Assembly: GCA_027366525.1 (NCBI GenBank)
Contig: DAHXKG010000005.1
Coordinates: forward strand, 1 to 64,000
Length of the DNA stretch: 64,000 bases
Source of the DNA: a candidate division FCPU426 bacterium
GTDB lineage: Bacteria > Oederibacteriota > Muellerivitia > Muellerivitales > DAHXKG01
Direction: 5' to 3'
The first letter of the stretch is position 1. Each line of letters opens with the position of its first letter. The translations under genes were made by a program, and so were the position numbers. This document shows, piece by piece, positions 1 through 9,348 of the stretch. The notes under the pieces are model-generated. The model did no database searches. It had not been told where the DNA came from and was given only the letters and a program-made list of their open reading frames with translations.

Positions 1-2
1 CG

Positions 3-182
3 ACGAACACACCCACGACTACGCCCACCAACACCTCGACGAACACACCCACGACTACGCCAAACAACACCCCGACGAATACACCCACCACTACACCTTC
101 GAATACTCCTGCGAATACGCAGACACCTACTCCAGTCATTACACCAGGTGTTACACTAACGAGTACTCCTGCGATTACGAGT
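3..182 (+). repeat. Thr-Pro linker repeat (TPTN/TPTT type)
   Basis: Near-periodic codons with a 12-nt unit encode T-P-T-x tetrads, mainly ACG/ACC/ACA and CCC/CCG. The stretch is in frame with the downstream FlgD-like modules, so it is a coding linker and not a CRISPR or a non-coding satellite. Confidence 0.8.
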
Positions 183-788
183 CTTGCTAAAATGTTTGTA
201 AGTATTTATGATGAAAGTGGCGAACTAGTAAAAACAGAGTTGGTGGACTTAGATATCTCTATTTCTTCAAATGAAAATCTAACAATCTCAAAATTTTCTC
301 CGTCTAGTCAGTTGGAGGGAGGATTTGTGACTATTTATCTTAATAACACGGCTGTTGCCGTATGGGATTGTACCAATCAACAAAATAATTTAGTTGAAAA
401 TGGTGTTTACCAAATAGTGGTTCAACTTTTAGATTCTACTAGTGAGGAACTTTGGTTTTCTAAAAATGTATTTGTATCTCCATGGCGAGGAATAACAGGA
501 ATTTCATTTGCAGCTAGACCGAATTTATCAATGAATGATGAACAAATTTCTTTTTATCTAACTAGCTCTAATAAAATACTTTTTTCTAATTTTAAAATTG
601 AAATTTTTGATGTGGCTGGTGAAGTAATTCAAACATTACCTATTAATTCTTCAGGTGAAGCTGTTTGGAACTTAGACAATAGTTTGCAACAGCAAGTTTC
701 TTCAGGTATTTATTTGGTTGTATTGACCGGAATGAATTCACTTGGCTTGAAAATTACAAAGGTAATTAAGGTTGGTGTGTTGAAATAA
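3..788 (+). CDS. C-terminal part of a Thr-Pro-linker surface protein with FlgD-like modules (5' truncated)
   Basis: The reading frame is open from the left edge: about 55 codons of Thr/Pro/Asn-rich linker (TPT repeats) run into two FlgD/Ig-like modules. The first carries YDESGELVKT near position 215 and the second carries FDVAGEVIQTL near position 607. An internal ATG at 192 would discard the linker, so it is not the true start. The last module begins with a PN dipeptide, has a GIYLVV strand and ends K-V-I-K-V-G-V-L-K. This is the same plan as the C-termini of the large exported proteins at 40-55 kb. It is probably an outer-surface or secreted protein whose catalytic or binding part lies outside the window. 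The N-terminal function cannot be known from here. Confidence 0.85.
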   Translation, partial: TNTPTTTPTNTSTNTPTTTPNNTPTNTPTTTPSNTPANTQTPTPVITPGVTLTSTPAITSLAKMFVSIYDESGELVKTELVDLDISISSNENLTISKFSPSSQLEGGFVTIYLNNTAVAVWDCTNQQNNLVENGVYQIVVQLLDSTSEELWFSKNVFVSPWRGITGISFAARPNLSMNDEQISFYLTSSNKILFSNFKIEIFDVAGEVIQTLPINSSGEAVWNLDNSLQQQVSSGIYLVVLTGMNSLGLKITKVIKVGVLK

Positions 789-1443
789 AACAGATAAATG
801 GGAATGAATTTTTGTGATTGTCAAAATTATTTATATATTAAAGAGATGTCAAATTAAATGAGATACAACTTCAAGTCTATTTCTTTTTGGGTTTTCAAAA
901 AAAACAAAATGATTTACATAAAATCTAAGGTTTATTTAATTTGGGTGGTTTTAAAATGATTTAATCTGAAAGGCAAGATGCAAGTGGAGCAATCCTATTA
1001 AAACTATGGAATATTCCTGTGGATGAGAAATTGCTATTTCATTCAGCTGTGAATTGTTGCAAAATAAAAATCATTTCTTGTCAATAAAAAAACTATAAAG
1101 CCAAGCAAAAGTGTATCCAACTTGTTAATGATTTTCGTTCATAATTTAAATAATATCTTTCTATCTGATGAGATTCACATGGATTCAAAAGATTTAGCAC
1201 TTTTTGAAATGTGGATCAAAAGCTTCAATTAGTATGCAGTATGGTGTGAAATATATTTTCGAAAAGAAATTTGAGAAAATAAAAAGCTTTCGAAATAAAT
1301 ATTTTTGAACAAAAAAATCAGGTCTAGGCAATCAATAGTGAACCACTATTCCGAATTTAAAAGCAAAAGTTTGAATATGATTTGAAATTATTAAGGATTA
1401 AATCTCATTATTGTTTATTTAGCAACTGTTGTTTTTAATTTTT
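789..1443. other. AT-rich intergenic stretch, no gene seen
   Basis: About 650 bases with frequent stops in all frames and no recognisable RNA, repeat or terminator. It separates the surface-protein gene from the MFS gene. The only regulatory candidate is the promoter at its right end (1444-1473). Confidence 0.6.
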
Positions 1444-1473
1444 TTGACGTCATACATCAATTTATTGTAAGAT
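1444..1473 (+). promoter_or_regulatory. Candidate sigma-70 promoter of the MFS gene
   Basis: TTGACG (1444-1449), an 18-base spacer and TAAGAT (1468-1473). The predicted transcription start is near 1480, a short distance ahead of the possible MFS start codons at 1500, 1509 and 1530. Confidence 0.5.
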
Positions 1474-1529
1474 AACGGCCATTAAAAATTTTTTAAACTG
1501 TGAAATGGATGTTAAAAAGTGGGGGAGAA

Positions 1530-2768
1530 ATGGAAGAACAGCATTTGAAATTGGATTCATATCGCTGGGTTGTTCTTGCTGTGTTTATGTTGATCAATAT
1601 TATGGTGCAGGTCTTATGGATTTGTTATGCACCAGTTGCAATGTTAGCGGCTGCAGCTTATAAGGTGCGGCGAGAGGATATTGATCTTTTAGCGAATATG
1701 TTCATGCTGATTTATCTTGTTGTTTCCATCCCGGCATCGTGGGCGATTGATACCTATGGATTTAAAAAAGCAGTTGGATTTGGAGCCGTGTTGATGGGTA
1801 CTTTTGGGATGCTTCGTGCGTTATTTCCAACAAATTATACGATGGCGATTGTGGGATCGATAGGTATCTCGATTGGCCAGCCTTTCCTCTTAAATGCATT
1901 TACTAAATTTGCTGCAGTTTGGTTTCCTCCAAAACAGCGAGCTACCATTACAGGTGTGATATTTCTTGCCCTGTTTTTGGGTATTGGACTTGGTGAAGTA
2001 CTTGGGCCTGGTTTGGTTGCTACCTATGGTTTTGATGGTATGCAACTGATCTATGGTATTGCGTCAGCGATATCTGCTCTTTTATTTGTGGTTTTGGCTC
2101 GAGCGAAACCATTGGTACCTGCAAGTCCCCCGGGTGAGGAAGTTCGGGCACTGGTGCTTGACAGTTTGAAACAAATTCTGAAGGACAGAAATGTTTATGT
2201 TCTTTCTCTTGCGTTATTTTTGGCCAGCGGCATTGTAAATGGGGTGTTCACATTAATCAATGGATTGGGTATGGAGCTTTCGTTAACGGTGAATCAGAGT
2301 ATGTTATTGACTGCTTTGTTGCTTCTGGGTGGAATAGTAGGGAGTATTGTGATCCCCTTAATTTCGGACATGTTGGAACGTCGTAAGATAATTTTGCTTA
2401 TTTCAGTTTTTTTAGCCGTACCAGCCACGCTGGGAATAGTGTTGGGAAGAGGACTTATTATTGACACTATTTGTTTCTTTATCATGGGTTTTGCGGTTAC
2501 GGGAGTGACGCCAGTGGCCTATCAATACGGGGCCGAAATTACTTTTCCAGCTCCTGAAGGGACGAGTAATGGAATTTTTGCCCTAGTTGTACAGGCCTCT
2601 GGTTTTCTTATTGTCCTTATGGATGCGCTTCGAGGAACGTTTCATCATTCCTATATACCATCGTTTGTAGGGCTTGCAGTTTTGTTGGCGGGAGCAGCTT
2701 TTTTGATGATGATGTTTCTTTCGGAGTCTCCCAAGATGACTCGATCATCTAAGTCCTCCCAAGCCTAG
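1530..2768 (+). CDS. MFS transporter, FLVCR-like
   Basis: Polytopic inner-membrane transporter of about 412 residues with roughly 12 hydrophobic segments, the usual size for the major facilitator superfamily. The segment after helix 1 reads WICYAPVAM, and the helix 2-3 loop reads SWAIDTYGFKKAV. These resemble the FLVCR/MFSD7 branch, which carries haem or other small organic solutes in eukaryotes; the bacterial substrate is unknown. The start is uncertain: the frame is open from a GTG at 1500 and an ATG at 1509, but only the ATG at 1530 has a G-rich Shine-Dalgarno (GGGGGAG) just ahead, and that is rather close. The gene stands alone with its own promoter. Confidence 0.85.
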   Translation: MEEQHLKLDSYRWVVLAVFMLINIMVQVLWICYAPVAMLAAAAYKVRREDIDLLANMFMLIYLVVSIPASWAIDTYGFKKAVGFGAVLMGTFGMLRALFPTNYTMAIVGSIGISIGQPFLLNAFTKFAAVWFPPKQRATITGVIFLALFLGIGLGEVLGPGLVATYGFDGMQLIYGIASAISALLFVVLARAKPLVPASPPGEEVRALVLDSLKQILKDRNVYVLSLALFLASGIVNGVFTLINGLGMELSLTVNQSMLLTALLLLGGIVGSIVIPLISDMLERRKIILLISVFLAVPATLGIVLGRGLIIDTICFFIMGFAVTGVTPVAYQYGAEITFPAPEGTSNGIFALVVQASGFLIVLMDALRGTFHHSYIPSFVGLAVLLAGAAFLMMMFLSESPKMTRSSKSSQA

Positions 2769-4576
2769 TTCAAGTTAGGTATAGTATACAAAGGGAGCAG
2801 GATGATGTAAGTCGTTTGGATGGTAGTCTGATTTAGATCTCACTTAAATTGAACAGCATAAAATTACTTAGTTTGGATTTTCATGTTGAACCTCTTTTGC
2901 TGATATAAATAAGACATCTTAGAGTCGCATAAACAAAAAAAATTAAAATGCTTGAAGCTGAAAGCGGAGACCTCAATGGATGGAAGGATTTTAGATGGAC
3001 TGTGAAGACTTTTAACATTGGATTCAAGATCCAATTTAGAAGTGCAAAAGTGGTTTTCGACGCAACTTAATTTCCACCATGAATTTGATGAAATTTTCAG
3101 ATTAGCCTAATCTATCCTACTTGATCGTCATATGGCAAGAATACATAATTTGTGATGATTTCCCTATTGTACCAAGTCATCTTTAGTCGTCGGACTGGTT
3201 ATGATAATGACAACGACGAAAAATGTTAATTTGAGATACCGCCATGCAAAAACAGTTGGAGAAAGAACTAAAAATCAACCAGCAGATTTAATGAACCAGA
3301 TGGATATTTCAAGATAAATGTCCTTTAGATACATGAGAATTTTTTGAAAAGATGGGTATTAAAAAATCGAGTGACCAAGTTAAATTTCAGTTAACTGTTA
3401 AGACGAAGACAGGGGGTGGAAAGCAAAAGCTGCATGGATCAAGATAAACGATTGAGCGAGTGAACTTCTTGAGATTAAAGTAATCTAAGTCATGCAGTTC
3501 AATCATATTACGGGACGATGAGTCATCTCGATTGCATGTATTCCTACCCACCGTTTCAATACGCGAAAGGAATCCAAACAGGATTTAATGAAGGGGTTGA
3601 ATTACCCGGAAGCAGTAGGGGATTTGAGTTCAAGGTGGAAATGAAACGAAGTATTGTTTTTTAATGGAACAGAAGCGGACGTATTTTAAAAAAGAGAACG
3701 AAGGAGTGGCGAGAAGCCAACCATGAAAGCGATGCGAAACACAAGTTGATGATGGATGGCGGTGGGTTAATGTGTGGAGGACGCGTGAAAGCACAAAGTC
3801 CAACGCTGGTTTCAACGGTGACGAATTCGGCGGATGACATGAGTGTGGGATGCTTGGGCATGGCGGTGAGTTTGGCGAGGAAACTCGAATTGAACTATGA
3901 AGTAGTGTGAGTAAGAGTCCGAGTTTGAATGGCGTTTCAGCTTTGTTGGGGATGGAATTTTACCCAACAAGTTGAGGAACATACTCGAGAGTGTCTAGAT
4001 CAGTCTAGAATTGTTTTGACTTGATCTTGGGTCAATGAAAAGGATGATGACTTCTGGTCGGATAGAAATTTGCTCTATTTATTTTTGAATTTTCTCATCC
4101 ACGTCTAGAAGTAGAGTGAATGTTGTTGTGAGAAGAAGAAACTAGGCTTAGGGTATTGTCATTAGAAAGAGGTGAAAGAAAATTAAAGATATTTATTGTA
4201 CAGGTCGCTTCGTAATTGAAAAATCGATAGAATGCTAGCATGCGTTATTGAAATTTAGAGATGCAATAATGAATATATTTAAAGGCAGTAAAAACATTCA
4301 AGATTGCGTGACGGTTGCGATACATCCCAAGTTGCGTGCACGATGTATCAGATCATCCTAATAAAATGGATGAAGGAAATTGAAATTAAAAGAGATGATG
4401 TAGAACAAAGAAACCAACTTTAGTTTTTAAAATTTAAAGATCCGAGAGATGAGGACTAAGAATTATGAAATTTCATTTTAATAGTGCATAAATTCCAGGG
4501 TGTGATTAACGATTTTAAATATGAAGAACGATTCAAGTTTGAAAATTTCATGGAATTCATATGTACTAACGAAATA
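2769..4576. other. Large non-coding desert with one gene-relic signal
   Basis: About 1.8 kb without a convincing gene. Open frames at 3630-3861 on the minus strand have no homology I recognise and poor starts. GC content rises locally around 3660-3900, which suggests degraded coding DNA. A 24-base stretch at 3354-3377 matches 22 of 24 bases in the other desert at 44346-44369. Translated in the same frame, both give G-(I/F)-KKSSDQ-(V/I), with mostly synonymous or conservative changes, so both may be remains of one gene family. No tRNA, CRISPR or IS end is visible. Confidence 0.5.
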
Positions 4577-4615
4577 GCTATGCTATAATTTCAGGCATTT
4601 ATGATCAAGCATAGC
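4577..4615 (+). promoter_or_regulatory. Extended -10 promoter and inverted repeat upstream of glutamine synthetase
   Basis: TGCTATAAT at 4581-4589 is an extended -10 element (TG, one base, TATAAT) with no good -35. It is overlapped by the left arm of an inverted repeat: GCTATGCT (4577-4584) and AGCATAGC (4608-4615) are exact reverse complements 23 bases apart. Transcription would start near 4596, leaving a leader of about 140 bases before the glnA start. The repeat could be a repressor operator or the foot of an RNA hairpin. Which one is not shown by the sequence. Confidence 0.5.
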
Positions 4616-4735
4616 ATCCGATTTCTGTTTTTGATTTTCAAAAAATAATATGGGTTTAAATGTGAGACTCAATCGAAGAACTATAAATGAATCAAACATG
4701 GATTAAAATATTTTTAAATTTTAAGGAGGAGCACT

Positions 4736-6904
4736 ATGGAGGTATTGCGTAGAAAAGTAGCATTGACCTTAGGACAAAAACAAGGGCCGTTGGAGGAATA
4801 TAAAGCAGAACCTGCTCAAGAAATTTATGGATCACTCGTTTTTAACGATGTGGCGCAAAGAAAATTTTTATCGAAAGATATTTATAAAAAACTTCGTTCA
4901 ACCACTTTGAGTGGGGAACCCTTGGATGCATCGATTGCAGATCAGGTGGCCCAAGGGATGAAGGAATGGGCATTATCACATGGTGCATCGCATTACACGC
5001 ATTGGTTTATTCCAATGACGGGGTTGACGGCTGAGAAACATGATACATTTCTAGAACCAGGTTCAGATGGTGCGGCGCTAGCTGAATTTGATGGAAAGAC
5101 CTTAATTAAAGGCGAACCTGACGCATCCTCGTTTCCATCAGGTGGGACGCGTTCTACTTTTGAGGCTCGCGGATATACGACATGGGATCCCACGTCGCCA
5201 GCTTTTATTCAAAAGGAAGTAAACGGAGCCACCTTAACAATCCCAACCGCTTTTGTTAGTTATACCGAAGAAGCATTGGATTTCAAAATTCCACTTTTAA
5301 GATCCATTGAGGCGTTATCGACGCAAGCGATTCGTCTGCTTCGAATTTTTGGCAATAAGAGCACCAAGCGTGTTTTTACAACGATGGGTCCGGAACAGGA
5401 ATATTTTTTAATTGATCGGAATTATTTCGAATTGCGTCCGGATTTGATTGCTTGTGGACGGACTCTTTTTGGGGCGCATCCCTATCGGGGTCAAGAATTG
5501 GAAGATCATTATTTTGGGGCTATTCGTGAACGTATTTTGGCTTATATGATGGATTTGGATCGGGAACTTTGGCGTTTGGGTATTCCGGCTAAAACGAGAC
5601 ATAATGAAGTGGCTCCCGCTCAATTTGAATTAGCACCTATTTTTGAAAAATCATCGATTGCGGCGGATCATAATATGATCGTGATGGAGCTTTTGCGTCG
5701 TGTAGCATTGCGCCATGGTTTGGTTTGTCTTTTGCATGAAAAGCCATTCGCTGGTATCAATGGGAATGGCAAACACAACAATTGGTCTATGGCTACAAAT
5801 GAGGGAGAAAATCTGCTGGATCCAGGTCATACGCCGCATGAGAATGCACAATTTTTAACCTTTTTAGTGGCGGTGATTGCTGCGGTTGACAAATATGCTG
5901 AATTACTTCGAATTAGTGTTTCAGGTCCAGGCAATGATCATCGATTAGGTGCCAATGAAGCTCCACCAGCTATTATTTCAGTATTTTTAGGCGAACAACT
6001 TGAAGATATTGTTAACCAACTTGAAAAAGGAAAAGTTTCAAGCAGTCGTAAGGGTGGCATATTAGAGTTGGAAATTCCTACATTGCCTCCTTTGCCGAAA
6101 GATAGTACGGACAGGAATCGAACTTCACCATTTGCTTTTACTGGGAATAAGTTTGAATTTCGTGCGGTTGGATCAACTGCACCCATTTATTGGCCCAATA
6201 CGGTTTTAAATACGATTGTAGCGGAATCTATTGATCGTATTGCCAGCGAACTTGAAAAGGGAAAAGGAGATTTAAAGCCACTTGCTGATATCCTGATGAA
6301 AGAGATCAAGGAGCATAAAAAAGTACTTTTTAGTGGTAATGGGTATAGTTCGGAATGGCATGAAGAGGCTCGCAAAAGAGGATTACCAAACTTGAAAACC
6401 ACGGTGGATTGCTTAACGGTCATGCCTAAAAAGGAATATAGGGAATTATTTAAACGATATAAAGTTTTGAGCGGGAAGGAGTACGAAAGTCGCGAGGAAA
6501 TTATGTGGGAGCGTTATGTCAAGATTTTGAATATTGAAGCTAACGCCACCGTCGATATTGCAAGGAACCAGATTTTACCCGTGGTTCTTTCCTATCAAAA
6601 CAAATTAGCATCAACTATTCAAGCCACCCAATCAGTTGTTGAAGTTCATCAACGAGGACAAGTTGCCTTGCTTGAGAAATTGGTCGAGGAGGCCAGCCAG
6701 CTATATGAGGCGGTACAATCACTGGACAAATCAATTGAAAAAGCCAATCAATTCAGTTCGCTACATCAAATGGCGGCTGCATTTAAGGATGGTGTGATTC
6801 CGGAAATGGATAAGGTTCGAAAAATTGTGGATGGACTCGAAGAGCAGATTGATGATGCGCTTTGGCCACTTCCTAAATATCGAGAGATGCTTTTTCAATA
6901 TTAA
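4736..6904 (+). CDS. glnA: Glutamine synthetase type III
   Basis: ATP-dependent ligation of ammonia to glutamate in the cytoplasm; a main route of nitrogen assimilation. The 722-residue length and the motifs are those of GSIII, not the 450-470 residue GSI. They include [10 protein letters not shown] (glutamate/metal site, near residue 222), the [10 protein letters not shown] block, [10 protein letters not shown] (ATP/glutamate site, near residue 341) and [15 protein letters not shown]-terminal extension rich in Glu and Lys (residues 620-720) is typical of the type. The start ATG at 4736 follows AAGGAGG at good spacing. The gene is monocistronic, with an upstream promoter and a strong terminator directly after it. 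Confidence 0.96.
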   Translation: MEVLRRKVALTLGQKQGPLEEYKAEPAQEIYGSLVFNDVAQRKFLSKDIYKKLRSTTLSGEPLDASIADQVAQGMKEWALSHGASHYTHWFIPMTGLTAEKHDTFLEPGSDGAALAEFDGKTLIKGEPDASSFPSGGTRSTFEARGYTTWDPTSPAFIQKEVNGATLTIPTAFVSYTEEALDFKIPLLRSIEALSTQAIRLLRIFGNKSTKRVFTTMGPEQEYFLIDRNYFELRPDLIACGRTLFGAHPYRGQELEDHYFGAIRERILAYMMDLDRELWRLGIPAKTRHNEVAPAQFELAPIFEKSSIAADHNMIVMELLRRVALRHGLVCLLHEKPFAGINGNGKHNNWSMATNEGENLLDPGHTPHENAQFLTFLVAVIAAVDKYAELLRISVSGPGNDHRLGANEAPPAIISVFLGEQLEDIVNQLEKGKVSSSRKGGILELEIPTLPPLPKDSTDRNRTSPFAFTGNKFEFRAVGSTAPIYWPNTVLNTIVAESIDRIASELEKGKGDLKPLADILMKEIKEHKKVLFSGNGYSSEWHEEARKRGLPNLKTTVDCLTVMPKKEYRELFKRYKVLSGKEYESREEIMWERYVKILNIEANATVDIARNQILPVVLSYQNKLASTIQATQSVVEVHQRGQVALLEKLVEEASQLYEAVQSLDKSIEKANQFSSLHQMAAAFKDGVIPEMDKVRKIVDGLEEQIDDALWPLPKYREMLFQY

Positions 6905-6911
6905 AAATTAA

Positions 6912-6993
6912 CCGATTGAAATTTTCCAAATGTATGAAAGGGGCCCTGAAAAGAGGGTTCCTTTCAGCCTTTGGAAATCGGGTGTTTTTTTTT
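6912..6993 (+). terminator. Strong rho-independent terminator after glnA
   Basis: The inner stem at 6936-6947 pairs with 6954-6965 over 12 base pairs (two G-U) around a 6-base loop. Outer arms CCAAA (6926-6930)/TTTGG (6970-6974) and CCGATT (6912-6917)/AATCGG (6976-6981) extend it. A run of T starts at 6985. Confidence 0.9.
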
Positions 6994-7002
6994 AAAAAGG
7001 AC

Positions 7003-7031
7003 TTGTAATTATTTTAGAATATTAGTATTAT
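7003..7031 (+). promoter_or_regulatory. Candidate promoter of the arsR-trx cassette
   Basis: TTGTAA (7003-7008), a 17-base spacer and TATTAT (7026-7031). The -10 lies within an imperfect dyad (AATATTAGTATT, 7019-7030), which could be an autoregulatory site. The predicted start is only about 10 bases before the ATG at 7049. Confidence 0.5.
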
Positions 7032-7048
7032 CTGATTAAAGGATGGTT

Positions 7049-7339
7049 ATGGAAAAGCTTGCAGCTCAAACTCAACATACCGCTTATTGTATCAAGGCGA
7101 TTGCTCATCCGGTGCGGTTGTCGATTTTAATGGCCTTATCTGAACATGAGAAAAACGTTCAGGAATTAACCCAGACCATTGGAACCACTCAATCCAACAT
7201 CTCACAACATCTTTTCCAGATGAAAGCCAGAGATGTCTTGATCGCTCGACGGGAGGGCAATATGACATATTACTCGATCCGGAACTCTAAAGTGATCAAG
7301 CTGGTTGAGTTGATGAAAGAGATTTTCTGTAATCAATAG
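7049..7339 (+). CDS. ArsR-family transcriptional regulator
   Basis: A 96-residue winged-helix repressor: AHPVRLSILMAL (helix 2), a recognition helix around TTQSNISQHL, then the wing VLIARREGNMTYY. This is the full length of the family. Only two cysteines are seen, one near the start of helix 1 (AYCIKA) and one at the extreme C-terminus (IFCNQ). There is no ELCVCDL-type metal site, so thiol sensing is a better guess than metal sensing. The start at 7049 is preferred over 7043 because AAAGG lies 6 bases upstream. It heads a cassette with thioredoxin and a DUF2892 membrane protein, comparable in outline to ygaV-ygaP, and probably represses it. Confidence 0.9.
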   Translation: MEKLAAQTQHTAYCIKAIAHPVRLSILMALSEHEKNVQELTQTIGTTQSNISQHLFQMKARDVLIARREGNMTYYSIRNSKVIKLVELMKEIFCNQ

Positions 7340-7357
7340 TTTTTTTAAAAAGTTATA

Positions 7358-7385
7358 ATATAAGCATTTGATAATAATCTTATAT
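7358..7385. promoter_or_regulatory. Inverted repeat between arsR and trxA
   Basis: ATATAAG (7358-7364) and CTTATAT (7379-7385) form a perfect 7-base dyad with a 14-base spacer, directly upstream of the trxA ribosome binding site. The position fits an operator for the neighbouring ArsR protein. A short hairpin is the alternative. Confidence 0.4.
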
Positions 7386-7398
7386 AAAGGAGAAAAAA

Positions 7399-7713
7399 AT
7401 GACAAAGGAATTTACAACGTCGAATTGGCAAACCGATGTTTTAGAATCAACGAAGCCTGTTTTGGTGGATGTGTGGGCGCCGTGGTGTGGACCTTGCCGT
7501 ATGCAAGGACCGATTGTTGAAAAAATTTCTGAGGAAGTAGGTGCGGAAGCGATCGTTGGGAAGTTAAACAGCGATGATTACCCGGAGATTGCTGCCCAAT
7601 ATGGGATCCGCGGTATTCCGACGTTAATGATTTTTAATAAGGGAAAACTTCAAAAAACATTTGTTGGGGTAACAGGACCCGACGTTTTGAAGTCTGCTTT
7701 GCTAAAAAAGTAA
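7399..7713 (+). CDS. trxA: Thioredoxin
   Basis: Cytoplasmic thiol-disulfide reductase of 104 residues, the normal length. The active site is WAPWCGPCR near residue 30, and the cis-proline loop RGIPTLMIF lies near residue 72. The start ATG follows AAAGGAG at good spacing. It sits between an ArsR regulator and a DUF2892 protein, so it is probably a dedicated thioredoxin acting on a persulfide or oxidised-thiol substrate (inference); the general one could be elsewhere. Confidence 0.95.
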   Translation: MTKEFTTSNWQTDVLESTKPVLVDVWAPWCGPCRMQGPIVEKISEEVGAEAIVGKLNSDDYPEIAAQYGIRGIPTLMIFNKGKLQKTFVGVTGPDVLKSALLKK

Positions 7714-7737
7714 TAACGATCTATCTGGGAGAAAGGC

Positions 7738-7944
7738 ATGACCATGAAAATCAATATTCAACGATGGGAACGAGCTGGGAGAATTATTGTAGGCTTGGTG
7801 CTGATTAGTTTTGTGTTTTGGGGTCCCCACAGTAATTGGTTTTGGCTAGGCTTAATACCGCTGATGACAGGATTTGTGGGTGTGTGTCCACTCTACTCGG
7901 TTTGTCGCATGAACACGAGCAGTCGCAATCCCGCTAAAAAGTAG
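7738..7944 (+). CDS. DUF2892 (YgaP-like transmembrane) protein
   Basis: A 68-residue inner-membrane protein with two hydrophobic segments joined by a short loop (WGPHSNW). The second reads GLIPLMTGFVGVCPLYSV; the G-x-CPLY signature is that of DUF2892, the membrane half of YgaP-type rhodaneses. A possible later start is the ATG at 7744; GGAGAAAGG lies just upstream of both. It lies 24 bases after trxA, suggesting co-transcription. Its likely role is membrane-associated sulfur or thiol handling with the thioredoxin, by analogy only. Confidence 0.85.
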   Translation: MTMKINIQRWERAGRIIVGLVLISFVFWGPHSNWFWLGLIPLMTGFVGVCPLYSVCRMNTSSRNPAKK

Positions 7945-8116
7945 TGCGGTCAAACACAAGACATTGGGTGACTTGCCAACGAAAAATTTGGGCGTAGTCG
8001 AAGGCGTCACTCAATGAACCTGGGGTGGCCTATTCAAAAAGTTTTTGAAAGATTTGAACCCACATGTGATACAATGCCTGCCAACAGTTGGAGACTCGTC
8101 ATTAAAAAAGGATGGC

Positions 8117-8899
8117 ATGAGCAACGCACCCAATAATCCCCCGTTACACCTTGTAATTGGGACGCCTTGTTATGGCGGGCAAGTCACCACGATTTTTACA
8201 CGATCGCTGTTGAAATTACAAAATGCATGTTTTCAAAAAAGAATTATTCTAAGTACAAAACTATTGTGGGGCGATGCACTCATTACGAGAGCGCGCCAGA
8301 ATATTGTGGGACATTTTTTAGAAGATGCGACGGCAACCCATCTGTTGTTTGTCGATGCCGATATCGGATTTGAGCCGGATCAGGTTTTTCGATTGATGGA
8401 ATTCAATGAGCCAGTTACGGCAGCTATTTATCCAACCAAACGGATTGACTGGGATCGGTTACGCGTGCTTGCTTCAGCGGGCTATAAAGACTTAGAATCG
8501 ATCTCGTTAGCTTATGTGATTGAATTTGAGGATCCTAAAAATGTGATCCGAAAAAATGGATTTGCCCAAGTTAAATATGTGGGAACCGGGTTTTTAATGA
8601 TTCAACGAAATGCCTTGATTCAGATGATTCAAAAATATCCTGAATTGCATTATACGCGGGAACATCGAGCTTTGGATGAGTTGCAGGCAAGTCCATGGCG
8701 GTCGGCTATTTTTAATTGTATGATTGATGAACACGGGTTTTACTTAAGTGAAGATTATAGTTTTTGCCGCCGCTGGACGGATATGGGCGGGAAAATTTGG
8801 GCGGATTTACACAGTCGTCTCGTTCATTTTGGATCGATGAGTTTTAAAGGCGATTTAGCAACACAAATTTCCGATAATTCCAATCTTCCGGTATCTTGA
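8117..8899 (+). CDS. GT-A-fold glycosyltransferase-like protein
   Basis: About 260 residues. An N-terminal Rossmann-like strand reads LVIGTPCYGG, and a metal-binding acidic motif LLFVDADIGFEP lies near residue 80, as in family 2-like glycosyltransferases. Later come a SEDYSFCRRW segment, as in the acceptor/base region of such enzymes, and a conserved final His (LVHFGS). The frame opens at a TTG (8045), but the ATG at 8117 has AAAAAAGGA a few bases upstream and starts just before the first strand, so it is chosen. No membrane helix, so cytoplasmic. The sugar donor and acceptor cannot be told. Confidence 0.75.
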   Translation: MSNAPNNPPLHLVIGTPCYGGQVTTIFTRSLLKLQNACFQKRIILSTKLLWGDALITRARQNIVGHFLEDATATHLLFVDADIGFEPDQVFRLMEFNEPVTAAIYPTKRIDWDRLRVLASAGYKDLESISLAYVIEFEDPKNVIRKNGFAQVKYVGTGFLMIQRNALIQMIQKYPELHYTREHRALDELQASPWRSAIFNCMIDEHGFYLSEDYSFCRRWTDMGGKIWADLHSRLVHFGSMSFKGDLATQISDNSNLPVS

Positions 8900-8967
8900 A
8901 ATAGGGCGGACGATGATCCGCGGACGCTTGGAAAATTCAGAAAAATACAGCGAGCATGTCTATTCAC

Positions 8968-8997
8968 TTGACAAAACTCGACCACTCTCTCTAAAAT
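8968..8997 (+). promoter_or_regulatory. Sigma-70 promoter of the rpsP operon
   Basis: TTGACA (8968-8973), an 18-base spacer and TAAAAT (8992-8997). The roughly 75-base leader contains an AGCTTT/AAAGCT hairpin (9007-9012 with 9024-9029) before the rpsP ribosome binding site. It drives the ribosomal and tRNA-modification block that follows. Confidence 0.7.
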
Positions 8998-9078
8998 CAA
9001 CCTCTTAGCTTTGATAAGGGTTTAAAGCTTTGGGCCAAGAGCCATAAATTAAATTATTATCTAAGGAGAATGAGCGCG

Positions 9079-9321
9079 GTGTCCGTTAAAATCCGATTGA
9101 AACGCATGGGCAATAGCAAACGACCAATTTATCGAATTATTGTAATTGATTCGCGATTTTCTGGCAAGGGTCGCCGAGTGGATGATTTAGGAACCTATAA
9201 TCCACGTCGATCTGATCAGCCGGTGATTAATTTCAAAAAAGAGTCCGTTCTGGAATGGATCAAAAAAGGGGCGATCCCATCCGAATCGGTACGGACACTC
9301 TTGAAAAATTCCAAAGTTTAA
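9079..9321 (+). CDS. rpsP: 30S ribosomal protein S16
   Basis: Primary 16S-binding protein of the small subunit, 80 residues. It opens MSVKIRLKRMGNSKRP-YRI and contains DSRFSGKGR and LGTYNP, all standard S16. The GTG at 9079 is preferred over the ATG at 9070. It gives the canonical N-terminus, and AAGGAG (9063-9068) is 10 bases upstream of the GTG but only 1 base from the ATG. First gene of the rpsP-khpA-rimM-trmD-rplS operon. Confidence 0.96.
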   Translation: MSVKIRLKRMGNSKRPIYRIIVIDSRFSGKGRRVDDLGTYNPRRSDQPVINFKKESVLEWIKKGAIPSESVRTLLKNSKV

Positions 9322-9348
9322 AATTTTAACAATGATCGAGGTTGGAGG

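Noticed and set aside
1163-1200. CTGATGAG resembling a hammerhead ribozyme core
   Set aside because: The required GAAA segment and pairing stems are not found at the right distance.
3630-3861. Two overlapping minus-strand frames in the 2-kb desert
   Set aside because: No recognisable family, no ribosome site, and odd composition; at most remains of older coding DNA.
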